A DNA stretch of 64,000 nt from Paractinoplanes ovalisporus (GCF_016834655.1 NZ_JAENHP010000002.1:558001-622000), one strand, 5' to 3'; shown: positions 11,627 through 20,270, numbered from the stretch's first letter. Program-made: numbers and translations. Notes: generated from the sequence alone by a model not told the origin.

Positions 11627-12718
11627 TCAGCCGCGGCGGTTCCCATTCCGCTTCACCCGGGCCGGCGAGGTCAAGGTCCAGCCCTCGACCGACTCCAGCT
11701 GCCGCGTCACGACACCCGTCGGGGTGAACCGCAGGACCAGGTCGCGCAGGGGACTGCGGCTCTGCAGCAGACGACCCATCGCGCGGGCCTTACGCGCGAT
11801 CGCCCGGGTGCGGGGGCGACGGCTTGCGTCGTACGCGGGAAGGGCCGCCGACAGAGGCATCGTGGTGAGCAGGTGGGTGAGGGTGGCGGCGTCCTCGACG
11901 GCCATCGCGGCGCCCTGGCCGAGGTCCGGGGTCATGGCGTGGGCGGCGTCACCGAGGAGCACGACGTTGCCGCGCACGAAGCTGGTCAGCGGGCGGGCCA
12001 ACTCGTAGACGTCGGTGCGGACGAGCGCGGCGGGGTCGACGGCGTCGAGAACCTGCGGGACGGGGGAGTGCCAGCCGTCGAAGCGGCGGCGGACCTCGGC
12101 ATACTCGTCGGCGAAGTGTGTGCCCGCGGGCAGCGAGGCGACGCCGAACCAGTAGACCCGGCCGTCGGGGAGCGGCGCCAGCCCGACCCGCTCGCCGCGG
12201 CCCAGCGACTCCCCGGCGCCGTCCAGCTCGACCGGCCGGTTCGTGACCGCGCGCCAGCTCGTGTAGCCGCTGTATCGGATTGCCGTATCCCGCATCCCGG
12301 AGCGCAGTCCGTCCGCCGCCACGACCAGGTCGAACCCGCCCGGAACCTCCTCCACCGTCTCGCCGAACCGGACCGTCCCCGGCTCCAGCGCCGCACTCAG
12401 CACCCGATGCAGGTCGGCCCGATGCACCACCCGCATGTCCCGCAGAGACTCCAGCGGCATCGTCGCCAGCCATCGCCCGTCCCGCCGACGCTGACCGGCC
12501 GGCAGCCGGGGCGGGGACCCCGCGATTTCCCGTACGGCGTCACCCACGCCCACCACATCGAAAGCGCGGAAGGCGTTGCCGAACAGGGAGAGTCCCGCGC
12601 CGGCCGGCGAGTTCGCGGCCGAGCGCTCGAAGACGGTGACGTCCCAGCCGTGCCGCTGGAGACCGATGGCGGTGGTGAGGCCGCCGATGCCGGCCCCGAT
12701 GATCGCGACTCTACTCAT
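11627..12718 (-). CDS. FAD-dependent aromatic-type monooxygenase
   Basis: 363-aa group A flavoprotein monooxygenase. The N-terminal Rossmann motif is VAIIGAGIGGLTTAIGL; the second FAD motif is VVLLGDAAHAMTPDLGQGA. The family hydroxylates aromatic or polyketide substrates with NAD(P)H and O2. The ATG at 12718 starts the Rossmann strand directly; the open frame extends upstream into the divergent regulator's promoter and was trimmed. It faces a TetR-family gene across a 31-base gap holding an inverted repeat, so it is probably repressed by that regulator. Confidence 0.92.
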   Translation of the reverse strand: MSRVAIIGAGIGGLTTAIGLQRHGWDVTVFERSAANSPAGAGLSLFGNAFRAFDVVGVGDAVREIAGSPPRLPAGQRRRDGRWLATMPLESLRDMRVVHRADLHRVLSAALEPGTVRFGETVEEVPGGFDLVVAADGLRSGMRDTAIRYSGYTSWRAVTNRPVELDGAGESLGRGERVGLAPLPDGRVYWFGVASLPAGTHFADEYAEVRRRFDGWHSPVPQVLDAVDPAALVRTDVYELARPLTSFVRGNVVLLGDAAHAMTPDLGQGAAMAVEDAATLTHLLTTMPLSAALPAYDASRRPRTRAIARKARAMGRLLQSRSPLRDLVLRFTPTGVVTRQLESVEGWTLTSPARVKRNGNRRG

Positions 12719-12747
12719 GTAGAGGACTCTACGTGTGTAGAGTGCAC
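12719..12747. promoter_or_regulatory. Probable TetR operator between divergent genes
   Basis: GTAGAGGACTCTAC (12719-12732) is a perfect 6-2-6 inverted repeat, followed by a third GTAGAG half-site at 12737-12742. The site fills the whole gap between the monooxygenase and TetR start codons, so a repressor bound here would block both genes. Confidence 0.7.
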
Positions 12748-12749
12748 CT

Positions 12750-13304
12750 GTGAAGGATCGTCGTGAAGCCATCGCCGAGGCCGCCATCACACTGGTCGCC
12801 GCCGAAGGGTTGCGGTCGCTCACACACCGGGCGATCGACCGCGCGCTGGAGCTGCCGGCCGGCTCGACGTCGTACTATGCGCGCACCCGGCGCCAGCTGA
12901 TCGAACTGATGGTCCACCGCCTGGCCGCCCGCACGATGACCGACATGTCCGCTGTCACCGGCCCGGCCGATCTGCTCGACCGCCTCGCCGAGCGTGCCGA
13001 CGACCACCGCGTGCGCTACGCGCTCATGGTCGACCTGACCGGCGACCCCGACCTGCATCCGCTGCTGACGACCGCGTCCCCGGCCCAGGAGGCGTTCCTG
13101 GCCGCCGCCGAGTCCACACTCGCCGCCGCCGGCGCGGCCGACCCCGCCCGCCACGCGCCCGGCTTGATCGCGCTGGTCGACGGCCTGCTCTTCGACCGCG
13201 TGGCCGGCTCCCAGATCCCCGGCGCGGCCGAGGTCATCGAGGCGTACCTGCGCGGCATACGGGTATCCGACCACCATGGCCACGAAGAAGCAGACCCCGA
13301 ATAG
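12750..13304 (+). CDS. TetR family transcriptional regulator
   Basis: 184-aa repressor. The N-terminal HTH (residues about 5-50) runs RREAIAEAAITLVAAEG and LTHRAIDRALELPAGSTSYY, typical of TetR proteins. The C-terminal ligand domain is variable. GTG 12750 is the first start after the operator, which leaves almost no 5' leader and suggests a leaderless or very short-leader transcript. It likely controls the divergent monooxygenase and itself. Its last 29 bases overlap the next gene. Confidence 0.9.
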   Translation: MKDRREAIAEAAITLVAAEGLRSLTHRAIDRALELPAGSTSYYARTRRQLIELMVHRLAARTMTDMSAVTGPADLLDRLAERADDHRVRYALMVDLTGDPDLHPLLTTASPAQEAFLAAAESTLAAAGAADPARHAPGLIALVDGLLFDRVAGSQIPGAAEVIEAYLRGIRVSDHHGHEEADPE

Positions 13305-13674
13305 CCTGGACGCCGCCGACCGCAATGCGATGTCGGACAAGACGTTCGCGTTTCCCCGCGTACGCAAGGAGCCCCTGAACGACGCCCGCCACGTGCGCAA
13401 CGCCATCGCCCGTTTCGACCAGGTGCGCGACGTCAGCGACGCCGAACGTGACGAGGCGTTCCGGCGCATCAAGAAGGCGGCCGCCAAGTTCGGCGTCGAC
13501 ATGACCGAAACCAGCTGGCGCGACCTGGGCAAGCCTTCCGCGGCCCGCCGTTCGTCCGACAAGCCCCGCACCCAGGCGCCCAAGAAGGAGCTCTACGCGG
13601 AGGCCCAGCGCCGCCACATCGCCGGCCGCTCCACCATGACCAAGGCCCAGCTGATCGAGGCCCTGCGCAAGTGA
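13276..13674 (+). CDS. DUF6582-type protein with Rho-N/SAP-like tail
   Basis: 132-aa basic protein. The N-terminal part (LDAADRNAMSDKTFAFPRVR then ARHVRNAIARFDQV and SDAERDEAF) matches actinobacterial DUF6582 proteins. The C-terminal ELYAEAQRRHIAGRSTMTK is like the small helical Rho N-terminal/SAP-type nucleic-acid-binding motif. Likely a small nucleoid- or RNA-associated protein; molecular role unknown. It begins inside the TetR gene in another frame (29-base overlap), so the two may be co-translated. Confidence 0.85.
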   Translation: MATKKQTPNSLDAADRNAMSDKTFAFPRVRKEPLNDARHVRNAIARFDQVRDVSDAERDEAFRRIKKAAAKFGVDMTETSWRDLGKPSAARRSSDKPRTQAPKKELYAEAQRRHIAGRSTMTKAQLIEALRK

Positions 13675-13825
13675 CCGCAACGTCGAGGCGGGCAAGCTGC
13701 ACCCTCGCCCCATCCGCGAACACGTAGCCCTAGATGTCCAGTACGAGGTCGGGCCGAAACGGTCTTGAGGCTTCGACAGCCGTCCGTCAGGCTTGCGTCG
13801 ACACGCGAGCGATGGAGGCGAGAGG

Positions 13826-14305
13826 GTGCCGACGGCATTCGAGGTGCGGCTGGAGAATCTCCGTAAGGAATACGAATACACCGAGACGGCGATCCGCACC
13901 TACGACGATCACGCCTTCAAGGTGAAGAACTGGGCCATCACGGTCTGCTCCGCAGTGACCCTGATCGCCATCAACAGCCATCGGCCGGTGATGTACCTGG
14001 TCGGTGTCGTCGCCGCTCTGGGCTTCTGGGTGATGGACGCGTACACCCGTCTTACTCAGCGCATCTTCATTCGGAGGAACCGCGCCATGGAGAGGTTCTT
14101 CCATGGGCCGGCCCTCGACGAGGCGTTTGAGGCGCAGTCGCTGAACGGCATCGACGTTCCGCTCCTGAGCGACGTCATGGGCAAGGTGCCGAGGAGCGCG
14201 TTGGCACGTCAGATTCTCTTCGAGGCCCGCATGTTCCCGACCTACTACCTGTACGTCGCCCTCCTTACCTTGATGATCGCGCTCTTCGTGGCTGATCTCG
14301 CCTAG
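13826..14305 (+). CDS. Small membrane protein of unknown function
   Basis: 159-aa protein with an N-terminal coiled or helical stretch (FEVRLENLRKEYEYTETAIR), two hydrophobic segments about residues 37-67, a cytosolic segment with RIFIRRNRAMERFF, and a final C-terminal transmembrane helix (LYVALLTLMIALFVADLA). GTG 13826 follows GGAGG at 13814-13818 by 7 bases; an upstream ATG at 13793 has no such site. The organisation is somewhat like SLATT pore-type proteins, but no cyclase or other effector partner is nearby and I do not assign it. Confidence 0.75.
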   Translation: MPTAFEVRLENLRKEYEYTETAIRTYDDHAFKVKNWAITVCSAVTLIAINSHRPVMYLVGVVAALGFWVMDAYTRLTQRIFIRRNRAMERFFHGPALDEAFEAQSLNGIDVPLLSDVMGKVPRSALARQILFEARMFPTYYLYVALLTLMIALFVADLA

Positions 14306-14319
14306 CCCCTGCGGGGTGA

Positions 14320-14928
14320 CTAGAAGCCGCGGTCCTTGCCCTCGCGCCAGGCGATGACGTCGAAGACCCGCAGGGGACTCACCTCGTCCGGGAGCTTGGC
14401 CTCGCGGTGCAGGCGTACCAGGCGGTGGTGCAGGGCCTTGTCGTCCTTGGCCAGCTCGGCCCGCAGGGGCTCCCAGAGCTGGCGACCGGAATCGGTGACC
14501 TCGGCGACGACCGAGTCCCAGATCGGGCGCAGGCGCGGGCGCTTGCGGGCGAGCAACTTGGACGCGGTGGTTGTTCCGACCTTGTCGATGCTGCGTAGGC
14601 GGTTCATCAGCGTCCAGCCCACCCAGTTGTCGTCCAGCGGCGGTTCGTCGGCCAGGTCGCGGTCGGGGCCGAGTTCGGTCAGCAGCTTGGCGAACTCGTC
14701 GGCTCGGTCGCGCAGGAGGGCCCGGACCGCGTCCTTGGGCGCCTCGACCGACAGGAACTTGATGGCGATCAGGTCGTCGGCGGTGAAGCGGTCGGGGTCG
14801 GAGTCCGGGGCCCAGATGTCGAACTCGGCGCCGTCGGCGCGGCTCGGGCCGTGGAAGTAGCGGCCCAGCAGCTTCAGGGCGGCGTCGTCGTCGGGGGTCT
14901 GCAGCGCCAGCGGGAGGCGGAAAGTCAT
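14320..14928 (-). CDS. DUF6308 family protein
   Basis: 202-aa soluble protein. The stretch VGTTTASKLLARKRPRLRPI followed by WDSVV resembles a conserved block of DUF6308 proteins of actinobacteria, where a helix-hairpin-helix-like segment precedes a basic RxRPI motif. No catalytic residues are known to me. It is convergent with the membrane protein gene, 14 bases apart. Confidence 0.8.
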   Translation of the reverse strand: MTFRLPLALQTPDDDAALKLLGRYFHGPSRADGAEFDIWAPDSDPDRFTADDLIAIKFLSVEAPKDAVRALLRDRADEFAKLLTELGPDRDLADEPPLDDNWVGWTLMNRLRSIDKVGTTTASKLLARKRPRLRPIWDSVVAEVTDSGRQLWEPLRAELAKDDKALHHRLVRLHREAKLPDEVSPLRVFDVIAWREGKDRGF

Positions 14929-14955
14929 GGCGGGACGCTATCGCCGAGAACCGCG

Positions 14956-15606
14956 TCAGGCGAGGCCGGACTGGTAGGCGAAGACGACCAGCTGGGCCCG
15001 GTCACGCGCGCCCAGCTTCGTCATGGAGCGGCTTACGTGCGTACGGGCGGTGGCCGGGCTCACCACCAGCTGCTCGGCTATCTCGTGGTTGCTCAGCCCC
15101 TGCGCCACCAGGGCGACGATCTCGCGTTCGCGGTCGGTCAGGCGGGACAGCTGGGGATGCGGAGTCACCGGGCGCGGAGCCAGGTCGGTGAACTCGCGAA
15201 TCAGGGTCCGGGTCACCGAGGGGGCCAGCAGGGCGCCGCCGTCGGCTACCGTGCGGACCGCCTCCAGCAAGGCCGGCGGCTTGGTGTTCTTCAGCAGGAA
15301 ACCGCTCGCGCCGTGGCGCAGGGCGGTGAAGACGTACTCGTCGTGCTCGAACGTGGTCAGGACGATGACCCGGGTGCCGGTCAGGGCAGGGTCGGAGACG
15401 ATGCGGCGGGTGGCTTCCAAGCCGTCGACGCCGGGCATGCGGATGTCCATCAGGATCACGTCGGGGTGGGCCTCGCGGGCGGCGGCGACCGCGGCCAGAC
15501 CGTCGGCGGCCTCGGCGGTCACCGTGAAACCGTCGGTGTTGTCGAAGAGGGCGCGCAGGCCCAGCCGTACGAGGTCCTGGTCGTCGACCAGCATCACGGT
15601 GATCAC
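14956..15606 (-). CDS. NarL/LuxR-type response regulator
   Basis: 216-aa response regulator: receiver domain (residues 1-120; acidic pair VDDQ, phosphoacceptor Asp in VILMDIRMPG, Lys in FLLKNTKPP) and C-terminal LuxR HTH (LTDREREIVALVAQGLSNHE). GTG 15606 overlaps the stop of the kinase gene by 4 bases, so the two are translationally coupled. Its DNA-binding end (TKLGARDRAQLVV) is very close to that of the regulator at 32781, so the two systems may be paralogues. Confidence 0.95.
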   Translation of the reverse strand: MITVMLVDDQDLVRLGLRALFDNTDGFTVTAEAADGLAAVAAAREAHPDVILMDIRMPGVDGLEATRRIVSDPALTGTRVIVLTTFEHDEYVFTALRHGASGFLLKNTKPPALLEAVRTVADGGALLAPSVTRTLIREFTDLAPRPVTPHPQLSRLTDREREIVALVAQGLSNHEIAEQLVVSPATARTHVSRSMTKLGARDRAQLVVFAYQSGLA

Positions 15607-16670
15607 GGGCGCTCCCGGGGGATGACGGCGTGCACGGCGAACGCGCCGGGCGTGGTCGGGCCGGCGGTCAGGGTGCCGCCCAGTTCCTCGACGCGGCGGC
15701 GCATCCCGGCGATGCCGAAACCGTCCTCGTGTCCCTCGCCGAGCGCCTGGTTGGACACGCTGAGGGCGACACTTCCCGTACGGTGCCGGATCGTCACCCG
15801 CGCCCGCGGGTTCGCGGCGTGCTTGACCACGTTGGTGAGCGCCTCCTGCAGCACGCGGTAGGCCGCGACGTCGGCCGCCGCGGGCAGCGGGCGCGCCGGG
15901 CCGTCCACGGTCAGATCGACGTCGACCCCGGCCGACCGCACCCGGCCGCACAGATCCTCGACCCGGGCCAGACCGGGCGTGGGACCGGTCAGCGAGGTCA
16001 GCGTCGCCCGCAATTCGGTCAGGGCCTCCGCGCTGGCCGTACTGATCGCCTCGAGCGCCTCGACCGCCATCTGCGGCCTGCTCTCCCGCAGGTGCAGCGC
16101 GATGTCGGCCTGCATCTGGATCGCGGCCAGCCCGTGCCCGACCACGTCGTGCACCTCCTGGGCGACCCGCAGCCGTTCCGACTCGGCCACCCGCCGCTCC
16201 ATCTCGGCGCGCTCGCGGGTCTGCGCCTCGGTCACGGTGCGCCGGGCCGCGCCGAGCGTGAACGGCACCAGCACCCAGGCCAGACCGGGGGCAAGACCGA
16301 ACCAGCCCGGCGAGTACGGGGACAGCAGGTGGATCAGGAGCACGAGCATCGCCCCGACGGTCCAGGTCGCGGCCGTCCACGTCCGTAGGCGCCGCGCCAC
16401 CGCGTAGACGCAGACACCGAAGGACACGAGGATCGGCCCGTACGGGTAACCCAGCACCAGATACGCCGAGGTGCCGGCCGCCGCGGCGAGCAGGGCGGGG
16501 CCGGGCCACCGCGCGGCGAGCGCGGTGGCGGCGGCGGTGACGAGCACGAGCGCGTACGCGGGCGGGCCGACCTGGGCGCGGTACATCGGCGCGAACCGGT
16601 CGAGCAGCGGCAGCGTGACCACGCCCGCGACCGCGAGGACGACGGGGATGACCAGGGCACGTCTGCGCAT
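15603..16670 (-). CDS. NarL-type sensor histidine kinase
   Basis: 355-aa membrane kinase: about four to five hydrophobic segments in residues 1-140, then a HisKA_3 dimerisation domain with the phosphoacceptor in QEVHDVVGHGLAAIQM and an HATPase domain with N-box QEALTNVVKHA and G-box FGIAGMRRRV. There is no extracellular sensor domain of note. ATG 16670 was chosen; a TTG at 16688 and GTG at 16676 are alternatives because no strong ribosome binding site is visible. Confidence 0.93.
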   Translation of the reverse strand: MRRRALVIPVVLAVAGVVTLPLLDRFAPMYRAQVGPPAYALVLVTAAATALAARWPGPALLAAAAGTSAYLVLGYPYGPILVSFGVCVYAVARRLRTWTAATWTVGAMLVLLIHLLSPYSPGWFGLAPGLAWVLVPFTLGAARRTVTEAQTRERAEMERRVAESERLRVAQEVHDVVGHGLAAIQMQADIALHLRESRPQMAVEALEAISTASAEALTELRATLTSLTGPTPGLARVEDLCGRVRSAGVDVDLTVDGPARPLPAAADVAAYRVLQEALTNVVKHAANPRARVTIRHRTGSVALSVSNQALGEGHEDGFGIAGMRRRVEELGGTLTAGPTTPGAFAVHAVIPRERP

Positions 16671-16801
16671 GCCCACACGGTGCCGCAATCAGCACCGGAA
16701 CGCATCAGCGCTCGGACGTATCCCGCGTACGCCTCCGGCCGTACGGGGAAAGTCGCCCCGGAACCGACGATCTCGCCCCGGCCGTCGCGCACGCTGAGGT
16801 C

Positions 16802-17356
16802 ATGGATCTGAGACCCGCACATCGCAAGCTCTGGCTCGTGCTGCACATCGTCTCGGCCGGCGCCTGGATCGGCGTCGACGTGATGGTGGCCGTGCTGGTC
16901 GGCGTCGGCGAACTCCACGGCGATCCGGCGACCCGGGGGCTGGCGTACCGGGCGCTCGGCAGTTTCGTCGTGTGGCCGATGCTGACGTCCGGCCTGATCT
17001 GCCTCGGCACCGGCGTGGTGCTCGGCCTGGGTACGAAGTGGGGGCTGATCCGCTACTGGTGGGTGGCGGTCAAGCTCGTGCTGAACGTGGCGTTGTGCAC
17101 GCTGATTCTGGTGCTGTTGCGGCCGAACATGCCGGCGATCACGGCGTACGGGGAAAGCCTGTCCGGGAGTTTCGACCTGAGCAGCCTGGCGATGCCGCCG
17201 ACGGTGTCGTTGACGTCGCTGAGCCTGGCGACGGTGTTGTCGGTGTACAAGCCGTGGGGGCGTACGGCTCGGGGTCGTGCTCGTCTGGTTTCCGATCGTG
17301 CCTCCCGCCGCTCCGGTCTGGTGTCTGTTGATCGGGCTTCTCGTCGGGCTGGGTAG
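16802..17356 (+). CDS. DUF2269-like integral membrane protein with repetitive tail
   Basis: 184-aa protein with four hydrophobic segments (VLHIVSAGAWIGVDVMVAVL, VWPMLTSGLICLGTGVVLGL, VAVKLVLNVALCTLILVLL and one near residues 130-145), like the actinobacterial DUF2269 family. Function unknown. ATG 16802 follows GAGG. The C-terminal 25 residues hold a repeat (LVSDRASRRSG then LVSVDRASRRAG) that continues as a DNA repeat past the stop codon, suggesting that repeat expansion replaced or extended the original end. Confidence 0.82.
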   Translation: MDLRPAHRKLWLVLHIVSAGAWIGVDVMVAVLVGVGELHGDPATRGLAYRALGSFVVWPMLTSGLICLGTGVVLGLGTKWGLIRYWWVAVKLVLNVALCTLILVLLRPNMPAITAYGESLSGSFDLSSLAMPPTVSLTSLSLATVLSVYKPWGRTARGRARLVSDRASRRSGLVSVDRASRRAG

Positions 17357-17387
17357 GCGGCCGCTCATCGGGTTAGGCGGCGGCCGC

Positions 17388-18542
17388 TTATCGGGCCAGG
17401 CAGGCGACCGCGAAGAGGGCGGCCAGGACGCCGTAGAGGTGGACGGTGTGCAGGCGCTCGCGCAGAAGGCTGCGGTTGAGCAGCAGGGTGACCGCCGGGT
17501 AGAGCGAGGCCACGACGGCCGCCGGGGCCAGGGCGGTGGACGCGGCGGCGATGAAGGCGGCATCAGCCACGGCATCGGTGGCGCCGACGATGAAGATCGG
17601 TATCGCCAGGCGTGTGCCAAGTTCGCGGAAGCCCTGTGGATAACCGATTCCACCGTCTCTGGGGGCGCTAAATTCACCCCCTGCCCTGGGTGGCTGGGGG
17701 TGGCGGTGGGTAACTGCAAGGTGCCGGCCTTTTGCGGAGCCATGGCTCCGCTTGCCCTCCGGGCGTCGGATCGGAGCAGCGGCCCTGCGCGCGGCCGGGC
17801 TTCGCCACCGGCTCAGCCCCAGATCCGGGTCTCGCTGTCGGCTCAGCCCCACACCCGGATCTCGCCGCCGGCCCAGCGCCACGTCCGGGTCTCGCCGCCG
17901 GCTCAGCCCCTCAAGCGAGTCGTGCCGCTCGCTCTGCCCAGCCACGGGAGTCCGCCGCCGGCTCAACCCCACCACGAGCAGCAGGGCCGCAACTCCCTCG
18001 GCGATGCGGGCGTAGGCCACCGACCAGAACTGGTCGGCGGCGCCGGCCTCGTGCAGCAGGACGAAGTACACCCCGAAGCCGATCGCCGCCCCCAACGCGC
18101 ACAGATTGGCTGAGCGCTGGACCCGTCGATGTGCCATGACGCCGGAGACGGGCCAACCGGCCAACGTCGCACCGGCCAGGCCGGCTGTCACGCCGAGAGC
18201 GGCCAGCAAACCCGGACGTTCGCCGTGCATCACGCCCCACGCCACCGGCACCAGGGCGGCTACCGCGGCCACCGGCGCCACCACGGCCAGCGAACCGTCG
18301 CGCATGGCCCGGTAGAGCAGGCCCATCGCCGGTAAGCCGGCCAGTCCGGCCACGACAGCCAGCCACAAGCGGGGGTCGGCCGGTGGGGGAGCAGCCCGGA
18401 AAGCGGCGGCCAGAACGGCCAGCGCCATGGCGGCGACCTTCGACCAGATGAGGATCGTGAGGATCGGTAGGCGGCGGGCCAGCAGGCCGGCCAGGAAGTC
18501 GGAGATTCCCCAGGCCGCGGCGGCGAGCGCAGCGAACGTCAT
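17388..18542 (-). CDS. EamA/DMT-family transporter with in-frame repeat insertion
   Basis: 384-aa ten-helix drug/metabolite transporter. Helices 1-6 span residues 1-192 (TFAALAAAAWGISDFLAGLL at the start) and the second EamA repeat resumes at LAIPIFIVGATDAVADAAF. Between them lies about 105 residues of basic, repetitive sequence (GLSRRRDPDV, ALGRRRDPGV, GLSRQRDPDL) that no EamA protein needs. It sits at the cytosolic loop between the helix pairs, so the protein may still fold. ATG 18542 was chosen; a GTG four codons upstream is possible. Substrate unknown. Confidence 0.85.
   Translation of the reverse strand: MTFAALAAAAWGISDFLAGLLARRLPILTILIWSKVAAMALAVLAAAFRAAPPPADPRLWLAVVAGLAGLPAMGLLYRAMRDGSLAVVAPVAAVAALVPVAWGVMHGERPGLLAALGVTAGLAGATLAGWPVSGVMAHRRVQRSANLCALGAAIGFGVYFVLLHEAGAADQFWSVAYARIAEGVAALLLVVGLSRRRTPVAGQSERHDSLEGLSRRRDPDVALGRRRDPGVGLSRQRDPDLGLSRWRSPAARRAAAPIRRPEGKRSHGSAKGRHLAVTHRHPQPPRAGGEFSAPRDGGIGYPQGFRELGTRLAIPIFIVGATDAVADAAFIAAASTALAPAAVVASLYPAVTLLLNRSLLRERLHTVHLYGVLAALFAVACLAR
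17620..17966. repeat. Repeat insertion inside the EamA transporter gene
   Basis: This stretch holds four copies of a 30-base unit (17811-17910, GGCTCAGCCCC at each start), the 18-base perfect palindrome GCGGAGCCATGGCTCCGC (17734-17751), and one copy (17668-17710, inverted) of a dispersed element also seen at 22981-23025 and 28174-28222. It keeps the transporter frame open. Boundaries are estimated from where recognisable transporter sequence stops and resumes. Confidence 0.75.
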
Positions 18543-18723
18543 TACCCAAGCCACGACGGGCAGGGGCCTGGGCCGGCGTCGGCGGATACACCGCAGTCGG
18601 GTTTGCGATAGGGCATGCGAGCGATGATGCCGACGACGAAGCCGCAGGTCAGTCGCCCGCGAGAGGACAGCCGAGCGGGCTAACCCAAACGCGCGGCCCC
18701 CACCCCGGCCCGACAAGCAAACA

Positions 18724-18753
18724 GCCCACCCCGGCCAGGAAACCGGGGCGGGC
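18724..18753 (-). terminator. Rho-independent terminator of the chitinase gene
   Basis: On the minus strand, GCCCGCCCCGG pairs with CCGGGGTGGGC across an 8-base loop, followed by TGTTTGCTT. It lies 45 bases after the chitinase stop codon. Confidence 0.75.
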
Positions 18754-18797
18754 CGAGAACTCAAAGCCGAGAACTCAAACCGAGAACCCAGAGAGGA

Positions 18798-20174
18798 TCA
18801 GGGAAGCGTCCACCGCTGGTTGGCGCTGGCGGCGCAGTCCCAGATCTGCAAGCGGGTCCCGTTGGCCGAGCTGTTGTTCGACGCGTCCAGGCAGCGACCA
18901 CTGGCGGGGTTGCGCAGCGTCCCGTTCGACTGGGCCTGCCACGCCTGCGCGCCGGTGCCGTTGCAGTCGTAGATCTGCACCAGCGTCCCGTTCGCGGTGC
19001 CGGCGGCGGCCACGTCCAGGCACTTGCCCAAGCCGCGGATCGTGCCGTCGGTGCCGACCGTCCAGTTCTGCGCGGCCGTCCCGTTGCAGTCGTAGAGCTG
19101 CACCGCCGTGCCGTTGGCGCTGGAAGCCGCCGCGATGTCGACGCACTTGCCGGCGATGCCGGTGATGCGGCCCGTACGGCCGGAGGGCGGCGGCGTCGTG
19201 GGGCCGCCGCCGCCCATGACCGTCTCGTAGATCGCGCTGACCAGCGAGTTGGCGCCGGTCGCGTCCTGCGAGAGCTCCCAGTTCATGATGCCGCCGGCGT
19301 TGGCCATGGCCCACTGGGTCTTGCGCCGGATCGTGGGCAGGCCGTTGTAGCACTCGCCGCCGGGCGTGCAGTCCCGGTTCGCGTTCGCCGGGTCCTGAGC
19401 GACCAATTGGGCGTACGTCAGATAGCCCGGCCGGCTGTAGAACGGCACCCCGAGCACGGTCTTGGCCTTGGGCAGCCCCCGGTTCTTCCAGAAGTTGGCC
19501 GACGCGATCGCCCAGTCGTAGTTCGCGTGGGGCGACCCGCCGTCGTACGCCATGATGTTGAGCCAGTCGACGTAGCCGAACACCGCCGGCTGGACGCCGT
19601 TGGCCGTGCCGCCCTCGCTGACGACGGCCGCCGTGAGCAGCTTGCCCTCGTTGTGCAGGGCCGTGCTGAGCTGCTGCATCAATGCCGTGTAGTTGTTGCC
19701 GGAAGTGCCCGGATCCGGGTACTCCCAGTCGATGTCGACACCGTCGAGCCCGTACTGGCGCACGGTGTTCATGACGTTGGTGACGAAGGCCGTCCGGGTG
19801 CCGGAGCCCGCGGCGAGCGACTCGAAGGCGGAGTCGTTGCCGTCGTTCCAGCCGCCGATGGCGAGCGAGACCTTGACGTTGTTCTGGTGGCCGAGCGTGA
19901 CGAGTTGCTGCAGCTTCGACGTGTTCTCGATCGGCTGGAGGGTCCCGTTGGCGTTGGGGAGCGCGAACGAGTAGTTGATGTGGGTCAGCTTCGAGTACTG
20001 GATGCTGGTGACGCTGCCGGCCCACGACGGCATGTAGCCGACGCTCTTGAACCCGTTGGGCAGGACGGCGGCCTGCGAGGTGCCCTGTCCGAGGGTGAGG
20101 GCGGTGAATGTGCCGACCGCGGCGACCGCGCATGCGGTGGCCGCCGCGGCCCAGCGGCTCTTCCTGATGGCCAT
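18798..20174 (-). CDS. Secreted GH18 chitinase with CBM13 (ricin-type) module
   Basis: 458-aa secreted endochitinase. Signal peptide about residues 1-36 (cleavage after SQA). GH18 TIM barrel about 40-320 with SxGG (VSLAIGGWND) and the catalytic DGVDIDWEYP, and the substrate loop LNIMAYD. A GGGGPTTPPP linker leads to a C-terminal beta-trefoil of three QxW-type repeats (CVDIAAASSANGTAVQLYDC; AQNWTV; NQRWTL). It hydrolyses chitin outside the cell. The ATG at 20174 gives the signal peptide. The terminator is at 18724-18753 and the promoter lies upstream at 20241-20270. No DasR-type site was found near the start. Confidence 0.96.
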   Translation of the reverse strand: MAIRKSRWAAAATACAVAAVGTFTALTLGQGTSQAAVLPNGFKSVGYMPSWAGSVTSIQYSKLTHINYSFALPNANGTLQPIENTSKLQQLVTLGHQNNVKVSLAIGGWNDGNDSAFESLAAGSGTRTAFVTNVMNTVRQYGLDGVDIDWEYPDPGTSGNNYTALMQQLSTALHNEGKLLTAAVVSEGGTANGVQPAVFGYVDWLNIMAYDGGSPHANYDWAIASANFWKNRGLPKAKTVLGVPFYSRPGYLTYAQLVAQDPANANRDCTPGGECYNGLPTIRRKTQWAMANAGGIMNWELSQDATGANSLVSAIYETVMGGGGPTTPPPSGRTGRITGIAGKCVDIAAASSANGTAVQLYDCNGTAAQNWTVGTDGTIRGLGKCLDVAAAGTANGTLVQIYDCNGTGAQAWQAQSNGTLRNPASGRCLDASNNSSANGTRLQIWDCAASANQRWTLP

Positions 20175-20240
20175 GGGGATGGTGACCCTTCGTGTCCGGC
20201 GCGGGGGAGTGCGCCGTGGGGATGACTACGGGCCACCAAA

Positions 20241-20270
20241 GATTAGGAAGATTTACTAACAGTCGTCAAT
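20241..20270 (-). promoter_or_regulatory. Chitinase promoter with imperfect palindrome
   Basis: Minus strand: -35 TTGACG (20269-20264), 17-base spacer, -10 CTAATC (20246-20241). The spacer carries the imperfect palindrome TTAGTAAATCTTCCTAA, a likely regulator site. The 12-mer ATTGACGACTGT at the -35 also occurs, in opposite orientation to its gene, upstream of the CBM2 gene (3340-3351). Confidence 0.6.

Noticed and set aside
13826..14305. SLATT or pore-forming effector of a CBASS-type system
   Set aside because: Helix layout is only vaguely similar and no nucleotidyltransferase or other partner is adjacent.
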